Below are positions 33,436 through 42,500 of a stretch of 64,000 nt of DNA, in pieces. The stretch's first letter is position 1, and every line of letters begins with the position of its first letter. The position numbers and the translations under genes are program-made. The notes under the pieces were generated by a model. It saw only the letters and a program-made list of their open reading frames with translations, had not been told where the DNA came from and did not search any database. The stretch is from JABFXX01 sp036489755. GTDB lineage: Bacteria; Myxococcota_A; Polyangia; Haliangiales; Haliangiaceae. The stretch lies in assembly GCA_036489755.1 (NCBI GenBank), contig DASXFD010000031.1, positions 27,564-91,563 on the forward strand, read 5' to 3'.

Positions 33436-34730
33436 CCGCCGCTGCCGCTGCCGTCGCAACCTTGGACCTGCGCGCGATCTTGCTCGCGCGGCAGCTCGGG
33501 CCGCACGTCGCACTCGCTCAGCGTCGGGTCGGTGCAGCGCGCGAGCAGCCGATCGTCGGGATAGTCGACGTCGAGCTCGATCTGGCGCAGCGCCGACGTG
33601 CCGAGGATGCCGTCGACCTGCGGCTGGTCGGGCGAGAGCTCGGTGGTCAGCGCCTGCAGCGTGTCGTTCGCGTCGTCGACGATCAGCACGGGGAAGCCGC
33701 TCGGCGGCGCGAGCTCGACTTCGGCCGGCACCGCGCAGAACGTGCCGTTGTTCGGATCCTGATCCGGAATGCACGGACAGTCGTCGGTCGGCAGACAGTC
33801 GCGCTGCACGAGCAAATGGTTCGCCCAGACCTGGCGGCACGGCGCGCGCGGGTTCGTCGGCGAATTCGCGACGAGCGCCATCGTCGGGATCGTCGTGAGG
33901 TTGCCCGTGATCGTCTCGTTCTCGAGCGTCACCGACGACGCCGGCAGCGTGTCGGCGTCGGGCGCCGACGGGTGCGTGAGCTGATAGCGCTGGTACGCCG
34001 ACAGGCCGAGGATCGACACGCCGGTCGCCGTCGACGCGACGAACAGCACGTCGGTGCCGCGCTGGCTCTGCGGGATGGTCGGATCGGGATCGAACGACAG
34101 GCACGCGTCGATCGCGATCCGCCAGTTCGTGAACTGGAGCTCGGTGCCGCCGATCACGATCGTGCCGCCGCCGCGAAACGGCACGGGGTAGTCGGCGTCG
34201 CACGAGTACGAGCGGCCGGCCTCCGAGCCCGCGACGTTCGGCAACACGTAGACGGTGTCGGTGCCCGTCGACGGATCGGGCGCGAGATCCAAGCGCAGCG
34301 CGTCGCTGACGAACGCCGGCATGCCGATGATCGCGTCGAACTGCACTTGCCCGCTCGCCGAGCCGACCATGCACGCCGAACCGCTGCACGGGTGCATCGA
34401 GGTCAGCGTGTTGTCCGCGAAGTTGGCGCGCTCGAGATCGAACGGTCCGAACGGCACGTGCTCGCCGTACAACTGGAACGTCGCGTCGTCGTTCACCGTG
34501 ACCGCGACGTCGGGCCCGCGATCGATCACATTCATCGGCGACATCACGTCGAGCACGGCGGTGTGCGCGTCGGTATCGCCGTCGACCGTGAAGCCGGTCA
34601 TCAGCGCGCCGGTTTGCGAGCCGATCGTCGTCGGGAACGGATCGCCGGAGAACGGGTTGGTGACGAAGCTGTCGGTGATGTAGTCGCAGCCGGCGGCGAG
34701 CAAGACGATGCTCGCGACGATCGCTTTCAC
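33432..34730 (-). CDS. Predicted lipoprotein with a retropepsin-like C-terminal signature
   Basis: 432 residues from GTG 34730 (overlapping the ygfZ stop as GTGA). Lipobox AAGC (VASIVLLAAGCDY). The mature protein is beta-rich with many Asp/Thr/Pro and paired Cys (CRQVWANHLLVQRDCLPTDDC). Near the C-terminus, VDGILGTSALRQIELDVDYP, then DDRLLARC resembles the end of aspartyl-protease/retropepsin folds (GILG-x-FL...DYP..RL). I see no DTG/DSG active-site triad, so protease activity is not supported. The tail is GDGSGSGG-like. Translational coupling to ygfZ is likely; the functional link is unknown. Confidence 0.7.
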   Translation of the reverse strand: MKAIVASIVLLAAGCDYITDSFVTNPFSGDPFPTTIGSQTGALMTGFTVDGDTDAHTAVLDVMSPMNVIDRGPDVAVTVNDDATFQLYGEHVPFGPFDLERANFADNTLTSMHPCSGSACMVGSASGQVQFDAIIGMPAFVSDALRLDLAPDPSTGTDTVYVLPNVAGSEAGRSYSCDADYPVPFRGGGTIVIGGTELQFTNWRIAIDACLSFDPDPTIPQSQRGTDVLFVASTATGVSILGLSAYQRYQLTHPSAPDADTLPASSVTLENETITGNLTTIPTMALVANSPTNPRAPCRQVWANHLLVQRDCLPTDDCPCIPDQDPNNGTFCAVPAEVELAPPSGFPVLIVDDANDTLQALTTELSPDQPQVDGILGTSALRQIELDVDYPDDRLLARCTDPTLSECDVRPELPREQDRAQVQGCDGSGSGG

Positions 34731-35470
34731 CACGGCAGCTCGTGCACCGTCGCCGCTCGGCCGTCGACCTGCACGCTGCCCGACGCGTCCCACGCGGTGC
34801 GATGCAGATACGCGAGCGCGAGCGTCGTGCCGTCGCCCGCCGGCGCCGACGACGTCACCGCGCCGGCGTTGTCCTTCGCGGCGTGCTTGACGACCGCGCC
34901 CGCGGCGATCGGCGCATCGCCCGCGACGACGAGCCCGCGCAGCATCTTCGCCGCGTTGCCCTGCGCGTGCACGCGAAACACCGGCTCTTGGCCGACGTAG
35001 CAGCCCTTGCCGTAGTCGAGAAACGCGACGAGCGGCGTCTCGAACGGAAAGTGATCCTCGTCGACGTCGACGCCGTAGCGCAAGAAGCCGGCGCGAATGC
35101 GCAGCGCTTCCGACTCGGGCGCATCGCCGGCGCCCGCCACGAACGGCGCGCGCCACACATCGCCGAGCTCTTGATGCAGCGGGCCGGTCAGCGGCTCGAA
35201 GGCAACATCGTCCATCACCGCGTAGCGTTCGAGCAACGTGCGCGTCTTGTCGGTGAGCGACGGTTCGCACGTGATCACGAAGGCCTCACCCGTGCGCGCG
35301 ATGTCGATCACCGACAGCACGCGCCCCTTCGGGTTCAGGATCGCGCCCCAGCCGTGCGCCCCGTCGCCGAGCGTCTCGACATTGACCGTCGTCAAGCCTT
35401 GCAGGAATCGCACGCGGTCGCCGCCGGTGACGCGCAGTTGGCCCCACGTCGATCGATCGACCTTGATCAT
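34727..35470 (-). CDS. ygfZ: YgfZ/GcvT-like folate-binding Fe-S cluster repair protein
   Basis: 247 residues. N-terminal GcvT-like folate-binding fold (RVTGGDRVRFLQGLTTVNVETL, WGAILNPKGRVLSVIDIAR). The family-defining motif KGCYVGQEPVFRVHAQG (about 168-184) matches K-G-C-Y-x-G-Q-E, with the essential Cys. YgfZ helps maintain certain Fe-S enzymes via tetrahydrofolate. Usual length is 250-330; this one is on the short side. It is the first gene of a two-gene unit with the lipoprotein downstream. I see no TA-rich promoter element right before its ATG; the gap to the thioesterase gene is 46 bp. Confidence 0.92.
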   Translation of the reverse strand: MIKVDRSTWGQLRVTGGDRVRFLQGLTTVNVETLGDGAHGWGAILNPKGRVLSVIDIARTGEAFVITCEPSLTDKTRTLLERYAVMDDVAFEPLTGPLHQELGDVWRAPFVAGAGDAPESEALRIRAGFLRYGVDVDEDHFPFETPLVAFLDYGKGCYVGQEPVFRVHAQGNAAKMLRGLVVAGDAPIAAGAVVKHAAKDNAGAVTSSAPAGDGTTLALAYLHRTAWDASGSVQVDGRAATVHELPW

Positions 35471-35516
35471 TGTTCGCTCGCCCGGCGGTCACAGTCGACC
35501 GCGCTACGCCGCTCGC

Positions 35517-35984
35517 TCACGCGCGCCTCCCGGCCGCGCGCAGGCGATCCTTGCGGCGGCGCTCGGCATCGCCGTGGCGGCGGCGATCCTCGTCGCTCGC
35601 GAGCTCGATGGGCGCGGTCGTGCGCGGGCGGCCGTGCTCGTCGACCGCGACGAACGTCAGGTACGCCTTCGTGACGTAGCGCCGCGTGCCGGTGCGCATG
35701 TCCTCGGTCTCGACGCGGCAGCCGACCTCCATCGAGGTCTTCTCGGTGTAGTTGACTTGCGCTTGCAGCACGACGATCTCGCCGACCTTCACCGGCGAGA
35801 TGAAGTCGAGCCGATCGATCGACGCGGTCACGACCGGGCCGGCAGCGAGGCGCATCGCAGCGACGCCGCCGCAGACGTCGATCCACTGCATCATGATGCC
35901 GCCGAACATGACGCCCGACATGCCGTTGGTGTGCATGGGCATCACGATCTGCGTCATCACGCAGCGCGTTTGCTCGGGCGTCAT
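35517..35984 (-). CDS. Acyl-CoA thioesterase, hotdog fold (YciA/BFIT-like)
   Basis: 155 residues. Hotdog signatures: MTQIVMPMHTNGMSGVMFGGIM, MQWIDVCGGVAAMRLAAGP (the Asp of the acyl-CoA thioesterase pair), VVTASIDRLDFISPVKVGEIV, VLQAQVNYTEKTSMEVGCRV and RYVTKAYLTFVAVDEHGRP. Hydrolyses medium/long acyl-CoA to free acid and CoA. The C-terminal 30 residues are Arg-rich (EDRRRHGDAERRRKDRLRAA), an unusual basic tail. It starts 12 bp after the stop of the 45-residue basic protein gene, so it is probably its operon partner. Confidence 0.92.
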   Translation of the reverse strand: MTPEQTRCVMTQIVMPMHTNGMSGVMFGGIMMQWIDVCGGVAAMRLAAGPVVTASIDRLDFISPVKVGEIVVLQAQVNYTEKTSMEVGCRVETEDMRTGTRRYVTKAYLTFVAVDEHGRPRTTAPIELASDEDRRRHGDAERRRKDRLRAAGRRA

Positions 35985-35996
35985 CGCCCTCGCAGC

Positions 35997-36134
35997 TTAC
36001 TTCTTCTTCGCGGGCGCGGCCGGCTTCTTGGCGGCCTTCGCCGCCACGATCCGGCGCTTCGTGCGCGCCTTGAGCTTCGCCTGGCGCTTGCGGCGCCGCA
36101 TCTTCGGGGTCTTGCGATTATCTCCACGTCCCAT
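35997..36134 (-). CDS. 45-residue highly basic protein
   Basis: Reads MGRGDNRKTPKMRRRKRQAK, then LKARTKRRIVAAKAAKK and a PAAPAKKK tail: about 40% Lys/Arg and no Cys. The opening MGRGD recalls the bacterial 30S protein THX (which starts MGKGDRRT), but the rest does not match THX, so a ribosome-associated or nucleic-acid-binding role is only an inference. It is supported as a gene by a TATAAG -10 element 9 nt before its ATG, tight spacing (12 bp) to the thioesterase start, and a complete reading frame. It is too short for a standard length cut-off. Confidence 0.7.
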   Translation of the reverse strand: MGRGDNRKTPKMRRRKRQAKLKARTKRRIVAAKAAKKPAAPAKKK

Positions 36135-36143
36135 AGGGCCGCG

Positions 36144-36149
36144 CTTATA
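36144..36149 (-). promoter_or_regulatory. -10 element TATAAG of the 45-residue protein gene
   Basis: TATAAG (5/6 to consensus) ends 9 nt before ATG 36134, in the 27-bp gap after the TamA-like gene. Confidence 0.45.
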
Positions 36150-36161
36150 CCCTTTTCGCGC

Positions 36162-39100
36162 TCAAAATTGCGCGCGCGCCGCGAAGTAAAAGTGGATGCG
36201 GCCGCGCGGGTCGTCGCCGAGATTCGGCCGCAGCGGGATCGCGTACTCGAGCGCGGCGATGCCGAACGGAGTGAGCACGCGCAAGCCGGTGCCGACCGAG
36301 GGGCGCACGTTGCTTTCGGTCACGGTGCTCCAGTCGTTCGAGATCATGCCGGCGTCGCTGAACACCGCGCCGGCGAGCACTTTCCAGATCCGGACCTGCG
36401 CGTCGATGCTCGACAAGAGGCGAATGTCGCCGCCTGCCGGGATCACGCGAATCTGGCTGATGTTGCCGAGCGGCGGAACCTTGACCTGCACGATCTCGGT
36501 CGCCATCGAGTCGTCGTTGTAGCCGCGCACCGTCGAGTCGCCGCCGGCGAAGAACCGCTCGACTTCGGGGAGCAAGCTCGCGCCGCCGAGCGGGAAACCC
36601 TCGTCGTAGCGCAGGTCGAATCGGATGATCAGGTTCTGGCCGATCGACCAGAACTTCGAGCCGCTCGCCGACAGCTTCAAGAACGTGTCCTGGCCGCCGA
36701 GCCAATCGGCCGCGTACATCAGCGAGCCTTCGAGCCGGACGCCGCGCTCCGACGCGAGCGGCGCGAGGTTGCCGGCGCGATCGGTGCGCCCTTCGTAGTC
36801 GACCGTGAAGCCGAGCGAGCCGGTGCGCGTGCCGACCGCGACCTGGCTGCCGTCGCTGTTCGCGCCGATCGGGCGCAGCGCGTCGACCTGGCGCGTGCGC
36901 AAGCGGTAGTCGTACTCGAGGCCGTACGTGATGCTGCGCGCGGTCTGCTTCGCGGTGCGCTGCCGCACCGATGGGTGCTGCAGCGCGACGGTCGCGCCTT
37001 CGGTCGTGAGCAGGCCGAACTCGGGGGTGATCTGCTGCTTGTAGAGGCCGGTGATGTCCGTGCGAAACGGGAACGAGCGCCACGTCGGCGACAGGTACGG
37101 CGGGATCGTGAACGTCGCCTCGAGGTCGGTGATCTTCGTGCCGTACGTCGTGGTCGCGACGAAGCCGAGCCCGTATCCGAACAGGTTCCGCTGCGCCCAC
37201 GTGACGCCGCCGAACAGGCCGTTGTAGCTGGAGTAGCCGGCGTTGACGTCGAGCTGCGACGTGAAGTCGTAGCGTTCCTCGACGCGTACGACCGCGTCGA
37301 CGACGTCGCCGCCGTCGCAGCTGCCGGGTGCGCTCTGCGCGCTGCACAGGTCGGGCAGGTCGATGTTGACGGCGTCGAACAGGCCGGTATTGCGCAAGCG
37401 GCGCGCACCTTCCGCGAGCGCGTCGCTGGTCAGCCGATCGCCGGGATGCAGCTGCAGCAAGCGCTCGATGATCGACAGGTGCGTGTGGAAGTTGCCGCGC
37501 ACGATCACGCGGCCGAGCACGACCTCGGTCGCGCCGCGGACCTTGTAGTGCGCGATCACGCGGTTGTCGCCGGCGTCGCGCGCCTCGTAGTCGACGACCG
37601 TGCGCGGTCGCGCCTTGCGGAACAAGAAGTCGCGCAGCCGATCGTGCGTGCCGGCGACCTGATCTTCTTTGTACGGTATCGGCTGCTGCGGCGCGGCCAC
37701 GCAGTTGCCGCTCGGATCGGGGCGCGGGATCGCGAGCGCGGGCACCGACAGCTCGTCCGACAGCTCGCCGAGCAACAGGCCGCACAGCGCGAGCCGCTGC
37801 GGCTTCGGCACGTCGAGCTCGAGCTCGACACGCGACAAGAGCGTCGGCGGCCCTTCGTCGATGTGGAATCGGATGTAGAGATCGTGGCCGACGTCGGCGA
37901 GCACGAGCGCGGCGCCGAGCGCGGCCGAGTCGAGCGCATCGGGCGCGGTCGCGGCGCTCGCGGTGACCTTCGCGGAGCGATAGCCGGCGCGGCGGTACGC
38001 GTCCTCGATGCGCGCGACGTCGCCTGCAAGTTGCGCCGAGGTCGCCGCGACATTGTCGCCGAACAGCGAGTTGCGGAAGTCGGCGGGCTTGGTCGCGATC
38101 AGACCCTGCAGCGTGCTGTTGTCGAGCACGTGGTTGCCGTCGAACAGGACCTCGCGGATCTGCCGCGTCGGTCCGGGATCGATGTGGAACACGAGCTGGT
38201 CGTAATCGGGGAAGCGCGTGCGCTCGACGGTGACCCGCGCGTCGAAGTTGCCGCGCCCCTGCAGGTACGCGACGAGCGCCTTCGCCGACGCGGCGGCCTC
38301 GACGTCATCGGAGCTGCCGGCGGCGTCGAACGTGAGCTGCTTCTTGAGCTCGTCGTCGGGCAGCGCGTCCGGATCGACGCCCTCGAACTTGACGTCGATG
38401 CTGCGCCGCTGATCGATCGTCAGCGTGATCGGCACGGTGTGCGTACGGCGATCGAACGATAGCTTCGGGTCGTAGCTCGACTGGACGCGCACGGCGGGAT
38501 AGCCGTGCCGGTGGAACGCGTCCTTGAGCTTCTGGACGTCCTCGTTGTGCTGGCTGCGCGTGAACCGCGTGGTGCCGAAGCACAGCGACTCGACGATGCA
38601 CGTCTTCTTGTGGCGGAACGACGCTTCGATCTCGAGCGGCGTCAGCGCGAGCGGCACGTCGGGGTTGGTGTTGATGATCGTGATGTGGCCTTGCACGTAC
38701 TCGGCGCCGAGATCGACGTGCATGCGCAGCCGCACGCTCGTGCGCGCGACCGTCGCGACCATCTCGACGCGCGCGTCGGCGTAGCCTTCGTCGTGCAGGT
38801 AGTCCTCGATGCGGGCGCGTTCGTCATCGAGCGCGCACTGCCGGCGCACCGGCTCCCACGGCATGTACACGCCGCGGCGCACGCGCAGCCGGCGCCGGAT
38901 CTCTTCGTCGAGCAGCTTCTCGTACCAGTGCTGCGGCACGTCGATGCCGACCTCGCGCACCATCGGCAACGGCGCCAGGTGGAGCACGACCTTCGTGCCG
39001 GTCACGCGATGCCCGACGAGCTGGTAGCCGAGCCGCGCGGTCGTCGCCGCGACGTCCTTCCAGCGCGTGGCCGACAGCGTGGTCTGCAGCTGCGCCATCG

Positions 39101-39410
39101 TCGGCTCGAGCAGCGCGTGCACCGTCTCGGGTCGATCGAGAAGATCGCCCTCGACGGTAAACTCGGTCCACGGGATCGGCGTATCGAGCCGGCCCGTGCT
39201 CGGCGCCGCGGGCTCGAGCAGTGCGCCGGGCGTGGTGTCGAGCCGCAGGCACCTCGCGCGATCGGCCGTGAGCGGCTTCGCATTGTCGTCGGGTGGTGGC
39301 GGCGGCGGTGGCGGCAGCGTCGGCTCGGGCGGCAACGCGACCGCGCCGGTCTCGGGCTGAGCGTGTGCGACGCCAGCGAGGACCACCAAGAGGACGAGGA
39401 CGCGGCGCAC
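36162..39410 (-). CDS. tamA: TamA/BamA-family outer-membrane assembly protein
   Basis: 1082 residues from GTG 39410. Signal peptide MRRVLVLLVVLAGVAHA, a poly-Pro stretch (about 30-40), then several POTRA-like modules over about 70-690 (for example TRFTRSQHNEDVQKLKDAFHR, HGYPAVRVQSSYD, VVLGRVIVRGNFHTHLSIIERLL, RLRNTGLFDAVNIDL). The C-terminal 350 residues form the surface-antigen barrel, with the lid-lock type FFAGGDSTVRGYNDDSM and a terminal aromatic Phe (FYFAARAQF). It inserts beta-barrel or surface proteins into the outer membrane. The periplasmic part is much longer than E. coli TamA (3 POTRA, 577 residues total), so extra POTRA-like repeats are present. It lies directly after tamB on the same transcript side, supporting the TamA rather than BamA call. 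Confidence 0.9.
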   Translation of the reverse strand: MRRVLVLLVVLAGVAHAQPETGAVALPPEPTLPPPPPPPPDDNAKPLTADRARCLRLDTTPGALLEPAAPSTGRLDTPIPWTEFTVEGDLLDRPETVHALLEPTMAQLQTTLSATRWKDVAATTARLGYQLVGHRVTGTKVVLHLAPLPMVREVGIDVPQHWYEKLLDEEIRRRLRVRRGVYMPWEPVRRQCALDDERARIEDYLHDEGYADARVEMVATVARTSVRLRMHVDLGAEYVQGHITIINTNPDVPLALTPLEIEASFRHKKTCIVESLCFGTTRFTRSQHNEDVQKLKDAFHRHGYPAVRVQSSYDPKLSFDRRTHTVPITLTIDQRRSIDVKFEGVDPDALPDDELKKQLTFDAAGSSDDVEAAASAKALVAYLQGRGNFDARVTVERTRFPDYDQLVFHIDPGPTRQIREVLFDGNHVLDNSTLQGLIATKPADFRNSLFGDNVAATSAQLAGDVARIEDAYRRAGYRSAKVTASAATAPDALDSAALGAALVLADVGHDLYIRFHIDEGPPTLLSRVELELDVPKPQRLALCGLLLGELSDELSVPALAIPRPDPSGNCVAAPQQPIPYKEDQVAGTHDRLRDFLFRKARPRTVVDYEARDAGDNRVIAHYKVRGATEVVLGRVIVRGNFHTHLSIIERLLQLHPGDRLTSDALAEGARRLRNTGLFDAVNIDLPDLCSAQSAPGSCDGGDVVDAVVRVEERYDFTSQLDVNAGYSSYNGLFGGVTWAQRNLFGYGLGFVATTTYGTKITDLEATFTIPPYLSPTWRSFPFRTDITGLYKQQITPEFGLLTTEGATVALQHPSVRQRTAKQTARSITYGLEYDYRLRTRQVDALRPIGANSDGSQVAVGTRTGSLGFTVDYEGRTDRAGNLAPLASERGVRLEGSLMYAADWLGGQDTFLKLSASGSKFWSIGQNLIIRFDLRYDEGFPLGGASLLPEVERFFAGGDSTVRGYNDDSMATEIVQVKVPPLGNISQIRVIPAGGDIRLLSSIDAQVRIWKVLAGAVFSDAGMISNDWSTVTESNVRPSVGTGLRVLTPFGIAALEYAIPLRPNLGDDPRGRIHFYFAARAQF

Positions 39411-39430
39411 GATTCCTAGTCAGCGTTGAC

Positions 39431-39551
39431 TTTGACCTGAACGTGAACCTGAACGCCACCGGCGACGCGCTCGTCGAGCAGGAGCCGATCTCGCGAGCTG
39501 TGCGATCGGATCGACGTCGACGGTAGCGTTCATGTTCGAGTTCACGTCAAC
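39431..39551 (-). repeat. Imperfect long inverted repeat between tamB and tamA
   Basis: Arms 39431-39460 and 39522-39551 are complementary at 24 of 30 positions, around a 61-nt loop. The arms are built from GAAC/GAC steps (minus strand: GTTGACGTGAACTCGAACAT). It lies between the tamB stop and the tamA GTG. Confidence 0.7.
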
Positions 39552-39559
39552 GTCGACGT

Positions 39560-42500
39560 CTAAGGGAAGAGCGGCGGGATGAACAAGCGATAGACGAGCT
39601 GGCCGCGGTAGTCCTTGATGTCTTCCTCGGCGGGGTCGTAGTAGTTCTTGTAGAGATAGACGCCCTGAACGGTGAGCTGATCGTTCGTCAACAGATGCCA
39701 GGGCAGGTGCCACGGCGTCTTGAACTCGCCGGTGACGTTGATCGTCTGGCCGCGGATGGTCTGTTCGAAGTCGCCGATGACCTTGATGTTCTCCGCGACG
39801 TTCTTCACGGCGTAGATGCCGACGTCGCCGAAGCCGATCTCGAAGCGCAGCACGTCGAGCCGCGTGATCTTCGTGAGCTTGTCGCCGATGAGGCCCGACA
39901 CCCAGTCGCCGGCGATGTCCTTCACGATCTGATCGGCGAAGCCGGTCGACGGGTTCGTCGTCGGATCGACGCGCGTCGGGTCGGCGCCGAGCGACTGATC
40001 GCCGAGCGACCGCCGCACCTGCTCGGGGTTGCGGCCGAGGAGCAGCAGCGTCAGCGTCTGCGACTTGTTGTAGCCGGTCGACGTCTTGAGATCCCACTGC
40101 GGGACCTCGAGCGTGCCGCTGATCGTCAGCGTGATGATGTGGAGCTGACCCGAGAGGTCCGTGTAGTCGGAGTCGCTCGTGATGTCGAGGCGCGGGTTGG
40201 TCGCGCGATCGTTCTCCGCGAAGTCGATCGAGCCGGCCGTGCGCGTGAACGTCGCGCGCGTGCCCGGGATCTGGAACTCGCCGCGCTCGACGCGGATCGA
40301 GCCCGACAGCCGCGGGTCGCGCGGCGTGCCGCTGATGCGGATGTGCGGGCCTTCGAGATCGATGCCGTTGCGCGCGATGTTGTTCTTGACCTGGAACCGC
40401 CGCACGTCGAGCGTGAGATCGAGATCGGCGTTGCCGATCGACGGATACTCGTCCCAGATCGGCTTCGCCGGCGGCGTGCTCGATGCGACCGGCTTGATCA
40501 CGTCCGTGAGCTCGAAGTTGCGCGAGTACTCGCCGCTGATCAACGAGACGCTGCCGCGCGCGCTCCACGCCGAGCGGCCGGGCAACAGGGTGAGCTCGAC
40601 GTCGCGCGCCGACACCACGAGGTTGAGCGAGCCCGGGATGCGGAACGGCACGTTCTCGGCGTCGAGCTCGAGTGCGGCCTCGGTCGGCAGTCCGTTCTCG
40701 AGCACGACGTGGCCGCGGATGTCGTCGAGCCGGCCTTCGCCGTCGATCGATGCAACGAGCGGATCGTCGTCGATCGCGAGCGTGTACGTGCGGTGATCGC
40801 CGACGACCTTCGTCGCGATGTCGATGCTGCCGGCCTGCAGCGCGACTTCGTGACGCGCGCCGCGCGGGCTGATCGACAGCGGCGCCTGGTGCGGGCCGGC
40901 GTCTGGGGGCGGATCGAACGTGATCGTGCCGCTGATCTGCGGCATCGGCCCTTTGCCGAACAGCTCGAGCGCGCCGTCGATGCGCGCGAGGCCGCTCGCC
41001 TGCGCGACCGCATTCGGCGCGAGCGCGAGCAGCATCTTGCCGGCGATCGTGCCGTCGATCAGCACGCCCCACGCGACCGGCTGCCAGCCCGCGAGATCGA
41101 CGTTGCCCATCACGTGGAGCTCGCCGGCTTCCTGCGCGCGCTCGTCCTTGACGCTGACCGTCAGCTGGTTGAAGCCGAGCGTGCCGTTGCCGAGCCGGAT
41201 CTGGCCGCCGGGCAGGATCTGCAGCGTGGTGTCGCCGCCGGTCGGCTTGACCTCGACGCGATCGTGGACCAGCAGCTCGCCTTGAAACGCCGGCTTGGCG
41301 AACGTGCCGCCGAGCGTCGCATCGAGATCGAGCGTGCCCGAGATGTTGTCGAGCTGGTTCTCGAACAGCGGCAGCAGCTTCGCGAGCAGCAGCTGGCCGG
41401 TCGCCTTGACGTTCATCTGCGTGGTCGTCGCGCCGCCTTCGAGCGCGACCACGCCCGCCGGCGTGACGAGCCGCGTCGAGCACGGGCGGCGGCCGTTCTG
41501 CGCCGTCAGATCGCGACACGCGAGCTCGACCGTCGATGGCGTGAGCCGCAGCGACAGCGCGAAGCCGTCGGTCGACGGAGCGAGCGCAAACCGGAGCGGC
41601 GTGAGCCGGCCGTCACGCGAGTGATGGTCGAGGATCGCTTCGAGCTCGGTCAGCTCGAGCCACGCTTCGGGGCGCGCGGGCTTGTGATCGAGCGGCGCGA
41701 GCTCGGTCTTGACCGTGACGGTCCCGGTCGCCCACGCCTGCACCGGATCGGTCATGCCGAGCAGCTTCTCGACCGCGACGAAGTTATCGAGCTCGACGCG
41801 GCGGCCGCTGAGCGCGAGCTCGACCGGGTAGGGCGGCGCGGTGCCGATCGTCGCGCTGATCTGGAGCTGGCCGGCGAGCGCGGTGCCGTGCAGGAAGATG
41901 CTCGGCGTCTTGCCGACGACGATCGGCGACACCTGCAGCTCGGAATCGCCGACGAACGCGTTCTTCAGCCACGTCCGGATCAGCGACAGGCTGCCGCTCG
42001 CCTGCGGCGCGTTGCCGCTGCCCTGGAGATGGAGCGTCGCGCTGAACAGGCCGCCGAGCGTGTCGGCGCCGATGAACTGGTCCGCGATCGCGAGCGGCAC
42101 GTCATCGATCGCGAGCGTGCCGGCGAGGTGGCGCGGCACGGAGAGCTTGGCCGTCTTGACCGCGGGGACGTCGATGATCGTCGCGGCGAGCTTGCCGCCG
42201 CGATCGCGCTCGGCGCGCGCGACCACGCACGCACCGTTCGTGCGGACCTTGGCGTCGGCGCACGTCGCGAGGTCGCTCGCGGCGAGCCGCTCGGTCTGGC
42301 TCGCATCGCGACACGCGGTGTCGTCGGGCCGGTTGATGCACAGCGCGACGTTCGAGTAGCCGTCGGCCTTCACCGCGACGTGATCGGCGCGCACGTACGC
42401 GGACACCGCGGCGAGCCAGTCGAGCGCCGGTCGGCCCGGCACGATCGGCGTGGTCTTGATGTCGACGAGGACGTCGTCGAGCGTGCCCTTGACGATGCCC

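Noticed and set aside
35238..38462. 1074-codon plus-strand frame opposite ygfZ, the thioesterase and tamA
   Set aside because: It crosses three well-supported genes and intergenic gaps, with no domain.
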